A stretch of 64,000 nt of DNA from an uncultured Cryomorphaceae bacterium (GCA_902614915.1 CACMMX010000002.1:34690-98689); one strand, 5' to 3'; positions 17,544 through 27,373 are shown, counted from the stretch's first letter. The notes: generated by a model not told the origin, from the letters alone. Translations and numbers: made by a program.

Positions 17544-18998
17544 ATGTCCAATATTTACGATACATACGAACCGGTAATCGGTATTGAAGTTCACGTTCAG
17601 CTAAGCACGCAGAGCAAGGCATACTGTGGAGATGCTACCACCTATGGTGCCAATCCAAATACGCAGGTGAGCCCAATCAGCTTAGGCCATCCAGGCACCC
17701 TTCCTCTTTTCAACAAAACAGTGATGAACTATGCTGTGAAGTTAGGTATTGCTTGCGAGTCTAACATTCGTGAGCGTAACGAATTTGCACGTAAGAACTA
17801 CTTCTATGCGGATTTACCAAAAGGATATCAGATTACTCAGGATACTACACCTATCTGTACCGAAGGATTCGTGCGTATCAAAGATGCCAAGGGTAATGAC
17901 AAGAAAATAAACCTGACCCGTATCCACATGGAAGAGGATTCTGGTAAGAGTGTACACGATATTGACCCGTTCAATACATTGGTGGATTTAAATCGTGCAG
18001 GAATTCCACTTCTGGAGATTGTATCGGAACCGGACATAAAAAATGGTGAGGAGGCATACAGCTACTTAAGTGAAATCAGAAAATTGGTACGCTACCTAGA
18101 AATTTCTGACGGTAACATGGAGGAAGGTTCTCTGCGTGCAGATTTGAACATCTCTGTTCGCAAGAAAGGAGCGACCAAATTTGGGACAAAGGTGGAAGTC
18201 AAAAACATGAATTCGTTCCGTAACGTACAGAAAGCGATTGATTTTGAAATTATTCGTCAGATTGACATGATTGAGGCGGGCGAAGAAATACACCAAGAGA
18301 CACGTACTTACGACGCTGCAAAAAATATCACCGTAGGACTTCGCTCCAAAGAAGATGCACATGACTACCGCTACTTCCCGGAGCCTGATTTAGTACCTGT
18401 GATTGTGCCTAAAAGCTATGTGGACAGTGTACGCGAGAACATGCCACCGCTTCCCTACGAATTGTTTTTGAAATACACGAAAGAATTAGCCTTAAGCGAA
18501 TACGATGCTTTTGTACTCACGGATAGTAAGGCCTTTGCACTATATTTTGAAGAGGTTATTAAATATACTTCAAATTATAAAGGCGCCACTAACCTATTGA
18601 TTGGCCCTGTCAAATCATGGTTAAACGAGCAGAGTGTTGAAATTGAGGAATTCCCTATATCACCTGAGGCCTTGGCAGGGATTCAAACGCTTGTGGATGA
18701 TGACAAGATTTCCATTTCTACCGCTACACAAAAGTTATTCCCTGCCCTATTGGAAGATCCATTTGCTAATTCTGCTGCGCTTTGTGAGCAAAACGGCTGG
18801 ATACAACAGGGCGATAGCGACCAACTGCAAGCTTGGGTCGACCAAGCATTGGCTGCTTACCCAGAAAAGATTGAGGAGTACCGCTCCGGCAAGAAAGGAC
18901 TCATCGGGCTCTTTATGGGCGAGGTGATGAAGTACAGCCGTGGAAGCGCAGATCCTAAAAAAGCAAGCGCATTGTTGCGCGAGAAATTAGATGCGTAA
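17544..18998 (+). CDS. gatB: Asp-tRNA(Asn)/Glu-tRNA(Gln) amidotransferase subunit B
   Basis: A 484-residue tRNA-binding and kinase subunit of GatCAB. The N-terminus YEPVIGIEVHVQLST and the following metal-binding and active-site segments (HPGTLP, RKNYFYADLPKGYQI, EDSGKS) are full and the C-terminal YqeY-like tail is present. gatA and gatC are not in this window. Codon use is more GC-rich than its neighbours, consistent with high expression. Its stop overlaps the next gene's start by eight bases. Confidence 0.97.
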   Translation: MSNIYDTYEPVIGIEVHVQLSTQSKAYCGDATTYGANPNTQVSPISLGHPGTLPLFNKTVMNYAVKLGIACESNIRERNEFARKNYFYADLPKGYQITQDTTPICTEGFVRIKDAKGNDKKINLTRIHMEEDSGKSVHDIDPFNTLVDLNRAGIPLLEIVSEPDIKNGEEAYSYLSEIRKLVRYLEISDGNMEEGSLRADLNISVRKKGATKFGTKVEVKNMNSFRNVQKAIDFEIIRQIDMIEAGEEIHQETRTYDAAKNITVGLRSKEDAHDYRYFPEPDLVPVIVPKSYVDSVRENMPPLPYELFLKYTKELALSEYDAFVLTDSKAFALYFEEVIKYTSNYKGATNLLIGPVKSWLNEQSVEIEEFPISPEALAGIQTLVDDDKISISTATQKLFPALLEDPFANSAALCEQNGWIQQGDSDQLQAWVDQALAAYPEKIEEYRSGKKGLIGLFMGEVMKYSRGSADPKKASALLREKLDA

Positions 18999-20106
18999 AA
19001 TCGTTTCCCTTCTTGCATTAATTATCTTAATGTCTTGTTCACAGGAGCAGCCTACCCTGATTAAGTTTGAGCTAGATAAAAAAGGTTCTTATGCCATTCA
19101 ATACAGGGAGGCTGATGGAATATTTACTGTCATGGATAGTCTTGAAATCCTTGGAGGTGATGTTTTCGAAGTATCCTTAGACACCCTTCAAATGATTAGT
19201 TTCCTGCCTATTCAAGGAGATTTACCTGTAGTTCACGCCGTAATAGGACCAAATACAAGAGAATTAATTGTGGATTCACAAGGGTTTATTTCAGGGGATG
19301 AAGAAAATAATTGGCTCGGCGTTCAACGAAGAATGCAAATAGACTTAATCAATCTAATCGACAGTCTTGATATCATAAAGAATACCTACGCGGACAGTTC
19401 AACTTTTAAAGGACTACCTGTTTTAGATAGTATTTTTTTCAATTATGCAAATGCATACAGGGCACGTATTCTAGATAGTTTAGAAAGCGCCCCCGGAAGA
19501 TTATCCAATATCATGACTGTATATCATAGAATAGGCCAAAAACCTGTTCTTGATTACACAGTCGACCGCAGCGTTCTACGAAAAATGAATACTGAACTAA
19601 TGCGGCTAGCGCCAAACTCCAAAGATGCCATAGCTTTCAAAATATGGATTGAAGAATTCGAAGAATCCTATATTTTTACGAAGACCGTAGAAGAAAATGC
19701 TAATAAGTTTGTGCCGGGCAATCCGTTTCCTGAATTTTCTCTTGAAAGTCCCCAAGGAGAAAGCATACGATTAAAACGAATGTCTTTGGATAATCATGTG
19801 ATTGCAATTTGGGCCTCATGGTGCACAGAATGTAGAAATGATCTACGCAGTGTGGCCAAAAGCCAAAATATGGACAATTGGATTCTACTCTCCCTTGATG
19901 GTATTCCACAGCAACGAAACCCCATTCGAGAGTGGTATTTAGCCATAACCCAAGACTCACTTGGCGGAAATCACCTCAGTGATTTGAAAGGTGGACGCAG
20001 TGTTATCACCGAAAGACTCGGCGTACAAGAGATGCCACTGTATTTTAAGGTTGAATACGGTCTGATAACTGTGCGTTCAAACCAGATTTTAGCGGTTCTA
20101 GATTAA
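18991..20106 (+). CDS. TlpA-like thioredoxin-fold lipoprotein
   Basis: A 371-residue protein with a lipoprotein signal (LIILMSC, Cys16), an N-terminal ~200-residue helical/beta region, and a C-terminal thioredoxin-like domain from about residue 245. Its active site is WCTEC (about 277-281), a CxxC in which both cysteines are kept. Members of this Bacteroidota group are periplasm-facing thiol-disulfide oxidoreductases of the TlpA/AhpC-TSA type, often with DUF4369-like N-terminal regions. The gene overlaps gatB by eight bases. The physiological partner is unknown. Confidence 0.78.
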   Translation: MRKIVSLLALIILMSCSQEQPTLIKFELDKKGSYAIQYREADGIFTVMDSLEILGGDVFEVSLDTLQMISFLPIQGDLPVVHAVIGPNTRELIVDSQGFISGDEENNWLGVQRRMQIDLINLIDSLDIIKNTYADSSTFKGLPVLDSIFFNYANAYRARILDSLESAPGRLSNIMTVYHRIGQKPVLDYTVDRSVLRKMNTELMRLAPNSKDAIAFKIWIEEFEESYIFTKTVEENANKFVPGNPFPEFSLESPQGESIRLKRMSLDNHVIAIWASWCTECRNDLRSVAKSQNMDNWILLSLDGIPQQRNPIREWYLAITQDSLGGNHLSDLKGGRSVITERLGVQEMPLYFKVEYGLITVRSNQILAVLD

Positions 20107-20111
20107 ATCCA

Positions 20112-20636
20112 CTACTTCTCTATTACTAAGCGGATATGCGCCAAATGGTGCTGGCAATGCCATGCATACATCTGTACGCTTTCCTTCATGGTGTATTCCT
20201 TAGACTCGCCTAAATCTAAATACGACTTTTTCCATCCAGTTTTTGTTATTCCATTCAAAAAAGAAACCCATTTCTCGTGAAGACTTGCAAGTAAAATGAT
20301 ACTCAAAAATGGATCAGAGGTATAATCCGGCAATACGGCAAAAAGTGTTTGTGGATATCCGTTTACTTGCGGTATTTTATGAGAAGTGACAGCTAATCGT
20401 TGCCTATTGAATCCATTCATGTGAGAATCTGCAAGATGGTGAACCACTTGACGAATTGTCCAACCACCAGGACGGTATACGGTATCCCATTGCTCTTCTG
20501 TAAGTACTTTTGCAAATTCCATGAGCTGCTTTGGCATTCTACTAATAACTGCAATACAACCTTCTATGCGTTCCAAAGGCGGTTCACTTTGAATAGAAGG
20601 CTTTCCAATTGGATATTTCAAAAATTCTAAATCCAT
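20112..20636 (-). CDS. YfiT/DinB-family metal-dependent protein (bacillithiol transferase-like)
   Basis: A 174-residue four-helix-bundle DinB-superfamily protein. The N-terminus (LEFLKYPIGKPS) and the metal-ligand pattern (VRQ-type VVHHLADSH near 72-80, then WHCQHHLAHI near 159-168) match the YfiT/BstA subgroup, putative bacillithiol S-transferases or hydrolases. It is convergent with the TlpA-like gene, five bases between stops. A broken bacilliredoxin-like gene lies 4 kb away. Confidence 0.78.
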   Translation of the reverse strand: MDLEFLKYPIGKPSIQSEPPLERIEGCIAVISRMPKQLMEFAKVLTEEQWDTVYRPGGWTIRQVVHHLADSHMNGFNRQRLAVTSHKIPQVNGYPQTLFAVLPDYTSDPFLSIILLASLHEKWVSFLNGITKTGWKKSYLDLGESKEYTMKESVQMYAWHCQHHLAHIRLVIEK

Positions 20637-20663
20637 GGCTGCAAAGATATCTGTATAGAATAA

Positions 20664-20690
20664 AAAAGCCCTGCCAAACGGCAGGGCTTA
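20664..20690 (-). terminator. rho-independent terminator of the 1009-residue secreted protein gene
   Basis: Perfect 8-bp stem GCCCTGCC (20668-20675) and GGCAGGGC (20680-20687) with an AAAC loop. Read on the minus strand it is followed by TTTTTTATT, so it ends transcription coming from the gene at 20712-23741. On the plus strand the tail is TTATTATTT, so weaker reverse activity is possible. Confidence 0.85.
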
Positions 20691-20711
20691 TTATTTATTC
20701 TAATTGTTTCA

Positions 20712-23700
20712 TTAGCGTGCAACCATTAATCGTGTATAAGAATCGGCTTTGCCTTGAATGCCAATTATGTACATTCCATTGCTCAACTCACTAATGTTTA
20801 TTGTAAATAGATTCTTACCTGATTCTTTTGCTTCACATTTTTGAGACAAAACAGTTTTTCCGTTTAGGTTCACTACCTCTATCTGATAGCTACCCTCCGA
20901 TAAATCTATTTCTATCGTTGTTTTCTCTTTTGCAGGATTTGGGAATAAACGAATTGTTGAAGAAGGCTTTTCAATATCTTCGTTCTCCGCAATGGATACA
21001 GGTCGAGTATTCATTAAAGTTGTTGTCTGGAAGGTACCTCTCCCATACGTACCTGCAAAAATATCACCTTCCATCACATCGCTATCAGTAGAACTGCTCT
21101 TATCTGTTCTATATTGCTTTAAGGTAAATACAGGAACTCGAGCCAATCCAGAATTATCCGCACCCCAGGTAGGAGCTGATGAATTGATGTTGGTCGTTGA
21201 GAAGATTCCATATTCAGTACCAATAATTGCGTACGCTGAATTCCCCTTATCAAATGTTGCCGAATATACCGGGAAATTGCCCAAATTTCCATCCTTCACT
21301 GAGAAGTTTGGATTGGGTGAAGTTGCGTTGGAACTATAATATACGAAGTTTTGATTGCCATAATTTCCCATGGTAACCAATAATCTATCGTTATTATTTG
21401 GATCGACAGCAATGCTCGTAATATTTCTTCCCGAGACAGAATATACGAGATCAACATCCAATGCTGTCTGTCCAGAATCTAAATCGGCAGTTTTGTAACT
21501 TCTAGCATCTTGAAGACCAGTAATACGATAGATTCTGCCATTATTAGTACCGATCCATGCGTAATTACCATCTTCACTAACTTCAACCGCTTGGGCCGTT
21601 CCTGTAATACTTGCGAGTTTATACCAATTAGGAGTATCCATAAAGTCTAGGGCTCCTCTCGTCATCCATACGGAACCACTGAAACCTACAATGAACATGC
21701 TACTCACTGGATCTTGTACAATGATACTATCTCCCATTCCAAGATCGTTTGGCAACACATAGTTAAACGGAAGTCCATTAGTATTAGATCCAAGAGTTAC
21801 TATGGACCCAGCCGTGTAACTAACATCAACGCTAGCTATAATTTCAGCCGCGGGAATAGAAGAGAACACTACTGAAAAATCACCCGTAGAGGCATCAAAA
21901 TTACCAGTACCGTCACCTGTTATATTTCCAGAAGAATCAACACGAATTACTAGTGAACCACTTTTTACTTGAAAAGTAGAGGGATCCATGATAGCGCTCT
22001 CTTGAATAGGTTTAATATTGCCAACGAAGGAATCCTGACCGGCATTGGCAAATCCAAGTGAGCGGATTGCTTCTCTTACTTTAAACTGAACAGAATCTTC
22101 ACTCATCAAATCGGAACTATTTTCGTAAAGATAAAATGGTGTCATCCAAGAACCAACAGCTTCGGATGAACGACTATCCCAAAACGAATTAAAACTTTGT
22201 CCTCTATTTTCACTTCGTCCAATTCGACCGCCTTGATACTCCGTAAAATAAACTTTGGGCACTAGCCAAGAAATGGCTGAATAACCTCCATCACCAGAAA
22301 AATTATCAACTGCTCCCAAGGAGCGTCCTGTGTTTGGTGTATTGCCGGAACCATCCATAACCCAACTTCCATTATCTTGAGTTCCACCTACAACATATCT
22401 ATCAGACGATATCCCAATGTTATAAAATTGAGTCGTTATATAATTCTTATTCAATGTCTGCCACGTACTACCAAAGTTTTTTGAGTAATAGATACCTCCA
22501 TCATTCACCATATAAACTTTTGAACTGTCTTTGGGATGCCAGACCACATCATGATTATCAGCATGGATATTATATGGACCAAAACCATTTACCTGATTCC
22601 ATCCTTGTCCTAGTTGCCAGCTCCATACAGATATTCCACCCACAATGATTCTATCTTTGTCGGAGGCATCTACACCAATTGCAAGATCATATTCACCTTG
22701 ACATTGAGAAGAACGACAGAACGGGTCGAAATAAGTTGACTTTTGACCTATTTTGGACCAATTTGTTCCACCATCAGTTGTTCTATAGACACCTGATAAT
22801 GCATTCCCAGATGTGATATGTACCGTGTAAACTGTGTTCGGGTCATTTTTTGCCGAAGCAAACATGATTCGACCAGCACTTCTAGGAAGTCCTGTTGAAC
22901 CTGCACTTGACTTACTTATTTCGATAAATGTGGACCCACCATCCGTAGATTTCATGGTTCGACCTCCTAAAGTTCCCCAAATATTGCCACCTGCATCCAT
23001 ATGAATATCCCAACATGCGGCCTGAGCACCGATACCTGTTATGGGATTACTCCATGATGCTCCAGCATTTGTTGATATTCGGATTCCAGCATTGGTTGCC
23101 ATAAAAACTTTATTATTATCTCCTGGATCCGTCACTATTGCACCAATTGAAGCATAATTTGTAGAGTTACTCAGTTGAGTGAATTGGGTCTCATTAGCGC
23201 CTTTCTTAAACACTCCAGCACCTGGAAATCCGGATGAAGTTGAAGCACCAAATCCACTCGTCCACGTATTGTAAAGACCTTCTCCTGTGCCGTAATAGAC
23301 ATCACCGTCTTTGGAATAAGCTATGGACATTACAGATAAATTCTCCTGCTCTGGATTAACCTCTGACCAACTCAAACCGGCATTATTACTGAAGTACAAC
23401 CCACCACTGACACTACCAGCATACATCTCAGTCGGGTTTTGGGGATTAATTGCAAAACCACGTGTTCTACCCCCTCTATTGTCTGGACCACGTTCATCCC
23501 AAGTCAAACCTATACTGCTTTCGGGCATATTCTCAAGGCTTTGAATGGCACGACTAATATCTTCTTGATCTATTTTACCAGTAATCTGATTTGCCCTTAA
23601 GGAATGCAAGTACGCAGCCGCTCCTGCTGCTCCCTGTTCGCTCTGAGTACGCGGTTTATAATCATCGCTACTAAGTGTTAAAGTTGTAATGGCGGCGGTT

Positions 23701-23741
23701 AAGACTGTGCCTGCTAAGGCGAATCGTAATCCTTTTTTCAT
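20712..23741 (-). CDS. secreted beta-propeller (sialidase/BNR-like) protein with T9SS type A sorting domain
   Basis: A 1009-residue exported protein. Residues 1-25 form a signal peptide. From about 75 to 500 there are repeated Asp-box/BNR-type strands (for example SNNAGLSW, STDGGSTF, TTDGGTNW, SKNFGSTW), typical of Vps10/sialidase-like propellers. A non-propeller insert at ~540-680 with strand-rich Thr/Ser/Gly sequence is followed by more propeller-like strands. The last ~85 residues are a Por/T9SS type A domain (IRLFPNPAKEKT ... NGMYIIGI). It is therefore secreted through T9SS and anchored or released. No catalytic sialidase arginine triad could be identified; probable role adhesion or glycan binding. 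Ends at a strong terminator. Confidence 0.85.
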   Translation of the reverse strand: MKKGLRFALAGTVLTAAITTLTLSSDDYKPRTQSEQGAAGAAAYLHSLRANQITGKIDQEDISRAIQSLENMPESSIGLTWDERGPDNRGGRTRGFAINPQNPTEMYAGSVSGGLYFSNNAGLSWSEVNPEQENLSVMSIAYSKDGDVYYGTGEGLYNTWTSGFGASTSSGFPGAGVFKKGANETQFTQLSNSTNYASIGAIVTDPGDNNKVFMATNAGIRISTNAGASWSNPITGIGAQAACWDIHMDAGGNIWGTLGGRTMKSTDGGSTFIEISKSSAGSTGLPRSAGRIMFASAKNDPNTVYTVHITSGNALSGVYRTTDGGTNWSKIGQKSTYFDPFCRSSQCQGEYDLAIGVDASDKDRIIVGGISVWSWQLGQGWNQVNGFGPYNIHADNHDVVWHPKDSSKVYMVNDGGIYYSKNFGSTWQTLNKNYITTQFYNIGISSDRYVVGGTQDNGSWVMDGSGNTPNTGRSLGAVDNFSGDGGYSAISWLVPKVYFTEYQGGRIGRSENRGQSFNSFWDSRSSEAVGSWMTPFYLYENSSDLMSEDSVQFKVREAIRSLGFANAGQDSFVGNIKPIQESAIMDPSTFQVKSGSLVIRVDSSGNITGDGTGNFDASTGDFSVVFSSIPAAEIIASVDVSYTAGSIVTLGSNTNGLPFNYVLPNDLGMGDSIIVQDPVSSMFIVGFSGSVWMTRGALDFMDTPNWYKLASITGTAQAVEVSEDGNYAWIGTNNGRIYRITGLQDARSYKTADLDSGQTALDVDLVYSVSGRNITSIAVDPNNNDRLLVTMGNYGNQNFVYYSSNATSPNPNFSVKDGNLGNFPVYSATFDKGNSAYAIIGTEYGIFSTTNINSSAPTWGADNSGLARVPVFTLKQYRTDKSSSTDSDVMEGDIFAGTYGRGTFQTTTLMNTRPVSIAENEDIEKPSSTIRLFPNPAKEKTTIEIDLSEGSYQIEVVNLNGKTVLSQKCEAKESGKNLFTINISELSNGMYIIGIQGKADSYTRLMVAR

Positions 23742-23785
23742 GTAAAATTCTATTTCTAAACATTAAAAATAAGGCTTGTACCTTA

Positions 23786-24673
23786 TTATACCAAGTGCTT
23801 TTCAGCATGATATGAACTACGGACCAATGGTCCGCTTTCTACATATCTAAAGCCCATTTCTAGACCAATCTCTTTTAATTCTTCAAAAACTTCGGGTTTA
23901 ATAAACTCAAACACAGGTAAATGCTTGGTTGTAGGCTGTAGGTATTGTCCTAAGGTCAGAATATCGACATCTACCTCACGTAACTCCTGCATGGCTTCGA
24001 TAACTTCATCCTTAGTTTCACTAAGACCTAACATGATTCCGCTTTTGGTCCTATGAATACCATTTTCTTTGAGATACTTCAAAACCATCAGGGAACGATC
24101 AAATTGCGCTTGAATACGCACTTTCCTCGTTAAACGACGGACTGTTTCCATGTTGTGACTTACAATTTCAGGATTCGCCTCGATAATACGATCAACGTTA
24201 TGCAGCTCACCCTTAAAGTCAGGAATCAGTGTCTCCATAGTTGTATTCGGGCTAATTCTTCTGATAGCTCTAACTGTCTCCGCCCAGATAATTGAACCCC
24301 CGTCGGCTAAATCGTCTCTATCCACCGACGTAAGAACGGCATGTTTTACTTTCATTAACTTAACACTACGTGCTACTTTTTCAGGTTCTTCCCAATCAAC
24401 GGTTTCTGGACGACCTGTAGCAACATTGCAAAAACCGCAAGAACGAGTACATATATTTCCTAATATCATAAATGTAGCTGTGCCTGCACCCCAACATTCA
24501 CCCATATTTGGACAATGACCCGATTCACAGATAGTGTGTAATTTATACTTATCTACAAGTCCGCGAACATTCTTGTAGTTTTCACCAGTAGGAAGTTTTA
24601 CGCGCAACCACGATGGTTTCTTAGCACGTTGCGTTGCTTTTTTCGTTACTCCAATGTTGGGTTGATCTACCAT
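23786..24673 (-). CDS. lipA: lipoyl synthase
   Basis: A 295-residue radical-SAM enzyme inserting two sulfurs into octanoyl domains of lipoate-dependent dehydrogenases. It has both Fe-S clusters: the auxiliary cluster CxxxxCxxxxxC ([12 protein letters not shown], about 49-60) and the radical-SAM CxxxCxxC (CTRSCGFC, about 76-83). The C-terminal RSSYHA serine motif is also present. No lipB is adjacent. The upstream 390 bases hold only a broken gene. Confidence 0.96.
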   Translation of the reverse strand: MVDQPNIGVTKKATQRAKKPSWLRVKLPTGENYKNVRGLVDKYKLHTICESGHCPNMGECWGAGTATFMILGNICTRSCGFCNVATGRPETVDWEEPEKVARSVKLMKVKHAVLTSVDRDDLADGGSIIWAETVRAIRRISPNTTMETLIPDFKGELHNVDRIIEANPEIVSHNMETVRRLTRKVRIQAQFDRSLMVLKYLKENGIHRTKSGIMLGLSETKDEVIEAMQELREVDVDILTLGQYLQPTTKHLPVFEFIKPEVFEELKEIGLEMGFRYVESGPLVRSSYHAEKHLV

Positions 24674-24729
24674 ACTGATTAAACCATTAAATACAATTCT
24701 TGTTCAACAAAATGATGTGCTTTTCTCCA

Positions 24730-25062
24730 CTAATTTATCATTTCTTCGTTTACTTTATCGTGAGAAGCATGAGCTGCCATCTAATCATTATTCCAAAGTA
24801 TTAATTAAGGACTTTCATATCTAGTCTGCGTAGTTTCTTCCAAAGCCAAAGTTAAAGAATGCCAGGATGTAACATCTACATGAGCCCAAGTTTCAATTGG
24901 GTTAAGCTTAATCCCATTCAAACGCTTCATTACAAATAAACTAGTGCTACATCGTGGGTTATGTGTATAAAAGAAAACCGGAGTCTTTAAAGTTAGAAAA
25001 CCCGAAATATCTTTTATTAATTCCGGATGCTCAAACTGATTTTTTTCGTTGAATAGGGCGAA
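24730..25062 (-). pseudogene. broken monothiol bacilliredoxin-like gene (ytxJ/brxC type)
   Basis: One frame encodes ~110 codons resembling the YtxJ/BrxC thioredoxin-fold family: an N-terminal part (KTPVFFYTHNPRCSTS, in which Cys is the bacilliredoxin-type site), an acidic-strand region (AHVDVTSWHSLTLALEE) and RYESP, where the family has HxSPQ. That frame then contains TAA at 24805-24807, continues LILWNND, TAG at 24781-24783, continues AHASHDKVNEEMIN and ends with TAG at 24730. The two internal stops sit exactly where Gln and Lys would be expected. No ATG precedes the conserved part. Either decayed or a sequencing error; identity is a motif-based inference. Confidence 0.6.
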
Positions 25063-25182
25063 TTAACCTTGTTGTTCAGAAATTTCAACATGCGAGTATG
25101 AAGGACATTTTTCTACTGTTCCACATGATGATAATGCGAGAACTGCAGTAATCACGAAAGCTGCGCCAAGTATCTTTTTCAT
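25063..25182 (-). CDS. 39-residue small lipoprotein
   Basis: ATG at 25182 and TAA at 25063-25065 give a 39-residue peptide with a clear lipoprotein signal (VLALSSCGT, Cys20) and a short mature part with one further Cys (VEKCPSYSH). Very small lipoproteins of this kind, signal peptide followed by ~20 polar residues, recur in Bacteroidota. It shares the reading frame of the broken bacilliredoxin directly downstream, separated only by the TAA. It is divergent from ung. Function unknown. Confidence 0.6.
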   Translation of the reverse strand: MKKILGAAFVITAVLALSSCGTVEKCPSYSHVEISEQQG

Positions 25183-25274
25183 CTTTATAAAATCTAGTAT
25201 TCGCTACATTGCGAAGGATAAAAATAACGCATACAAGCCAAAATTCATCTTTAATGGTCAACTTCCTTTCAACA

Positions 25275-25973
25275 ATGATTCCTAAAGACTGGTTATTATT
25301 TTGGAAAGAAGAAGAAAATAAACTTTACTTAAGGAACCTTTTAGCTTTTCTTGAGCAAGAGTATTCGGAGCAAGTGTGTTACCCAGCAAAACATGATATT
25401 TTTAAGGCGCTAGAGGGGCTCCGACCTGTAGGTGTCAAGTGCATCTTACTTGGACAAGACCCTTATCATGGGTTTCAGCAAGCAAACGGGCTTGCCTTCT
25501 CCGTCTCAAACGGTGTCAAACCCCCTCCTTCACTGCGCAACATCTTCAAAGAATACGAAGAAGATTTATGCTTACCTCAACCCCTCAGCGGCGATTTAAA
25601 TGCGTGGAGAAAAGAAGGTGTGCTTCTGTTGAACACGGCTTTAAGCGTTCGTGGAGGAAAACCAGGTTCGCATAAAAATAAAGGCTGGGAAATTTTTACA
25701 TTAAACCTGATTACCTATGTATTGACTAAATCAGATAATGCCGGTTTCATTTGCTTTGGTAAGCAAGCGCACAAACTCGCTATAAGAGTTACGGAAGGAT
25801 TTAATAAAAAAGATGTGACAATTGTTTACTCACCTCACCCGTCACCATTAAGTGCTTATAGAGGTTTTTTTGGTTCAAAACCTTTTACAACATTTAATAA
25901 CATTCAAAGTAAAAAAGGCAAGGAAATCGTAAATTGGGAACTGCCTTCAAATGGCCAAAAATCACTTTTTTAA
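25275..25973 (+). CDS. ung: uracil-DNA glycosylase (family 1)
   Basis: From the ATG at 25275 the product is 232 residues. It has the water-activating motif GQDPYHG and the C-terminal HPSPLSAYRG loop, both diagnostic of family 1 UNG, which excises uracil in base excision repair. An in-frame ATG at 25254 (seven residues longer) and a TTG at 25209 are possible; 25275 is preferred because the conserved helix DWLLFWKEEE begins just after it. A few bases after its stop, rmuC starts. Confidence 0.9.
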   Translation: MIPKDWLLFWKEEENKLYLRNLLAFLEQEYSEQVCYPAKHDIFKALEGLRPVGVKCILLGQDPYHGFQQANGLAFSVSNGVKPPPSLRNIFKEYEEDLCLPQPLSGDLNAWRKEGVLLLNTALSVRGGKPGSHKNKGWEIFTLNLITYVLTKSDNAGFICFGKQAHKLAIRVTEGFNKKDVTIVYSPHPSPLSAYRGFFGSKPFTTFNNIQSKKGKEIVNWELPSNGQKSLF

Positions 25974-25993
25974 AGGCTTATCACAATTACAGA

Positions 25994-27373
25994 ATGGACA
26001 CTACATCAATCGTTTTCGCAGTAATTAACCTCATTTTAGTAGTTCTTCTCTTTTTAAAGTTTAGATCCACAGGCAACGCCTCTCTCGAATCCTCTAGCGA
26101 AGTACCCGAATGGGCGCAAGCCCAAATCAAGGAACTTAAATCTGAAGCAGTGAATACCTCCGAATCGCTAAAAGAAGCACTAGAAGCTTTATCTGAAGAG
26201 CAAGTCATAAGTGCCCAAACAATTAGTTCCCTCCAAGCTAAACTAGAGGCAGCACAAGAAAAAATTAAAGAACAGCAAGAAAACTTTGCTGCTCAAAGAG
26301 AGCAAGCAAAAGCAGACAAGGAATCCATGGCCAATGAATTTAAGGTATTGGCAGAAAAAGTTCTCGATGAGAAAACAAAGCAGTTTAAGACCACAAATAG
26401 TGAAGAGCTAGACAAGTTGCTTGCCCCGTTTAAGCAGAAATTAACGGACTTTGAAACAACGGTTAAAGAAAATCACAAGGAAGAACTTAAGAATTCGGGT
26501 GCTTTAATGGAAAATATCAAAGCCCTGAAAAACATGAATGACCAGCTTACCGCCGAGGCAAGTGGTCTAGTTAAGGCCTTGAGAGGTGATACCAAAAAAC
26601 AGGGGAATTGGGGTGAATTCGTTTTAGAACGCGCTTTGGAAATGAGCGGTTTAACAAAAAATCAAGAATTCTTTGTTCAAAACAGTGAAACTACGGTAGA
26701 TGGACGCAGACTTCAACCCGATGTTATCATACAATTGCCTGAAGACAAAAAAATCATAGTAGATTCAAAGGTATCGCTGGTATCATGGGAGGCGTATGTA
26801 AATGCTGAGGAAGAGGATTCAAAAAAGCACATGAAATCACTCATTGCCAGTATTCAAACGCACATTAAACAGCTCAGTGAGAAAGACTATCCGCAACTTT
26901 ATGATGGAGCTACTCCTGAATTTGTGCTTCTTTTTATACCAATAGAAGCAGCTTTTATGGAAGCTACTAAATTTGATGGTACGTTATACGAATTGGCATT
27001 TTCAAAAAAGATTATTTTAGTATCTACTTCAACTCTTCTAGCCACGTTAAAGACGATTGCAATGGCTTGGAGGCAGGAAAAGCAAACAAGAAATGTCATA
27101 GAAATTGCGGATGCCGGCGGTAAACTTTACGATAAGTTTGTTGGATTAAGTGAGGATTTGTTAAAACTAGGCGACCAATTCAATACGGCCCAAAAGACCT
27201 ACGAAAGCTCTATGAATAAAATGGTTGATGGGCGAGGAAACTTGATTACTCAAGTTGAACGTTTAAAAAAACTCGGAAGTAAAACCAAAAAAGAATTGGA
27301 TAGTAGAATGATAGAACGAGCCAATCTTGGAGAGTTTTCTAATGAATCGTCCACAAAACCAATTGAAGAATAA
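25994..27373 (+). CDS. rmuC: DNA recombination protein RmuC
   Basis: A 459-residue protein with a single N-terminal membrane helix (about 5-21), a long coiled coil (about 35-150, with runs of KEALEALSEE / EAAQEKIKEQ type) and the RmuC nuclease-like domain containing GNWGEFVLERALE and DSKVSLVSWEAY. RmuC limits inversion/recombination at short repeats. I place the start at ATG 25994 because a longer frame (TTG, 20 more residues) has no membrane or family support. Its stop overlaps the rlmB start by one base (TAATG). Confidence 0.93.
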   Translation: MDTTSIVFAVINLILVVLLFLKFRSTGNASLESSSEVPEWAQAQIKELKSEAVNTSESLKEALEALSEEQVISAQTISSLQAKLEAAQEKIKEQQENFAAQREQAKADKESMANEFKVLAEKVLDEKTKQFKTTNSEELDKLLAPFKQKLTDFETTVKENHKEELKNSGALMENIKALKNMNDQLTAEASGLVKALRGDTKKQGNWGEFVLERALEMSGLTKNQEFFVQNSETTVDGRRLQPDVIIQLPEDKKIIVDSKVSLVSWEAYVNAEEEDSKKHMKSLIASIQTHIKQLSEKDYPQLYDGATPEFVLLFIPIEAAFMEATKFDGTLYELAFSKKIILVSTSTLLATLKTIAMAWRQEKQTRNVIEIADAGGKLYDKFVGLSEDLLKLGDQFNTAQKTYESSMNKMVDGRGNLITQVERLKKLGSKTKKELDSRMIERANLGEFSNESSTKPIEE

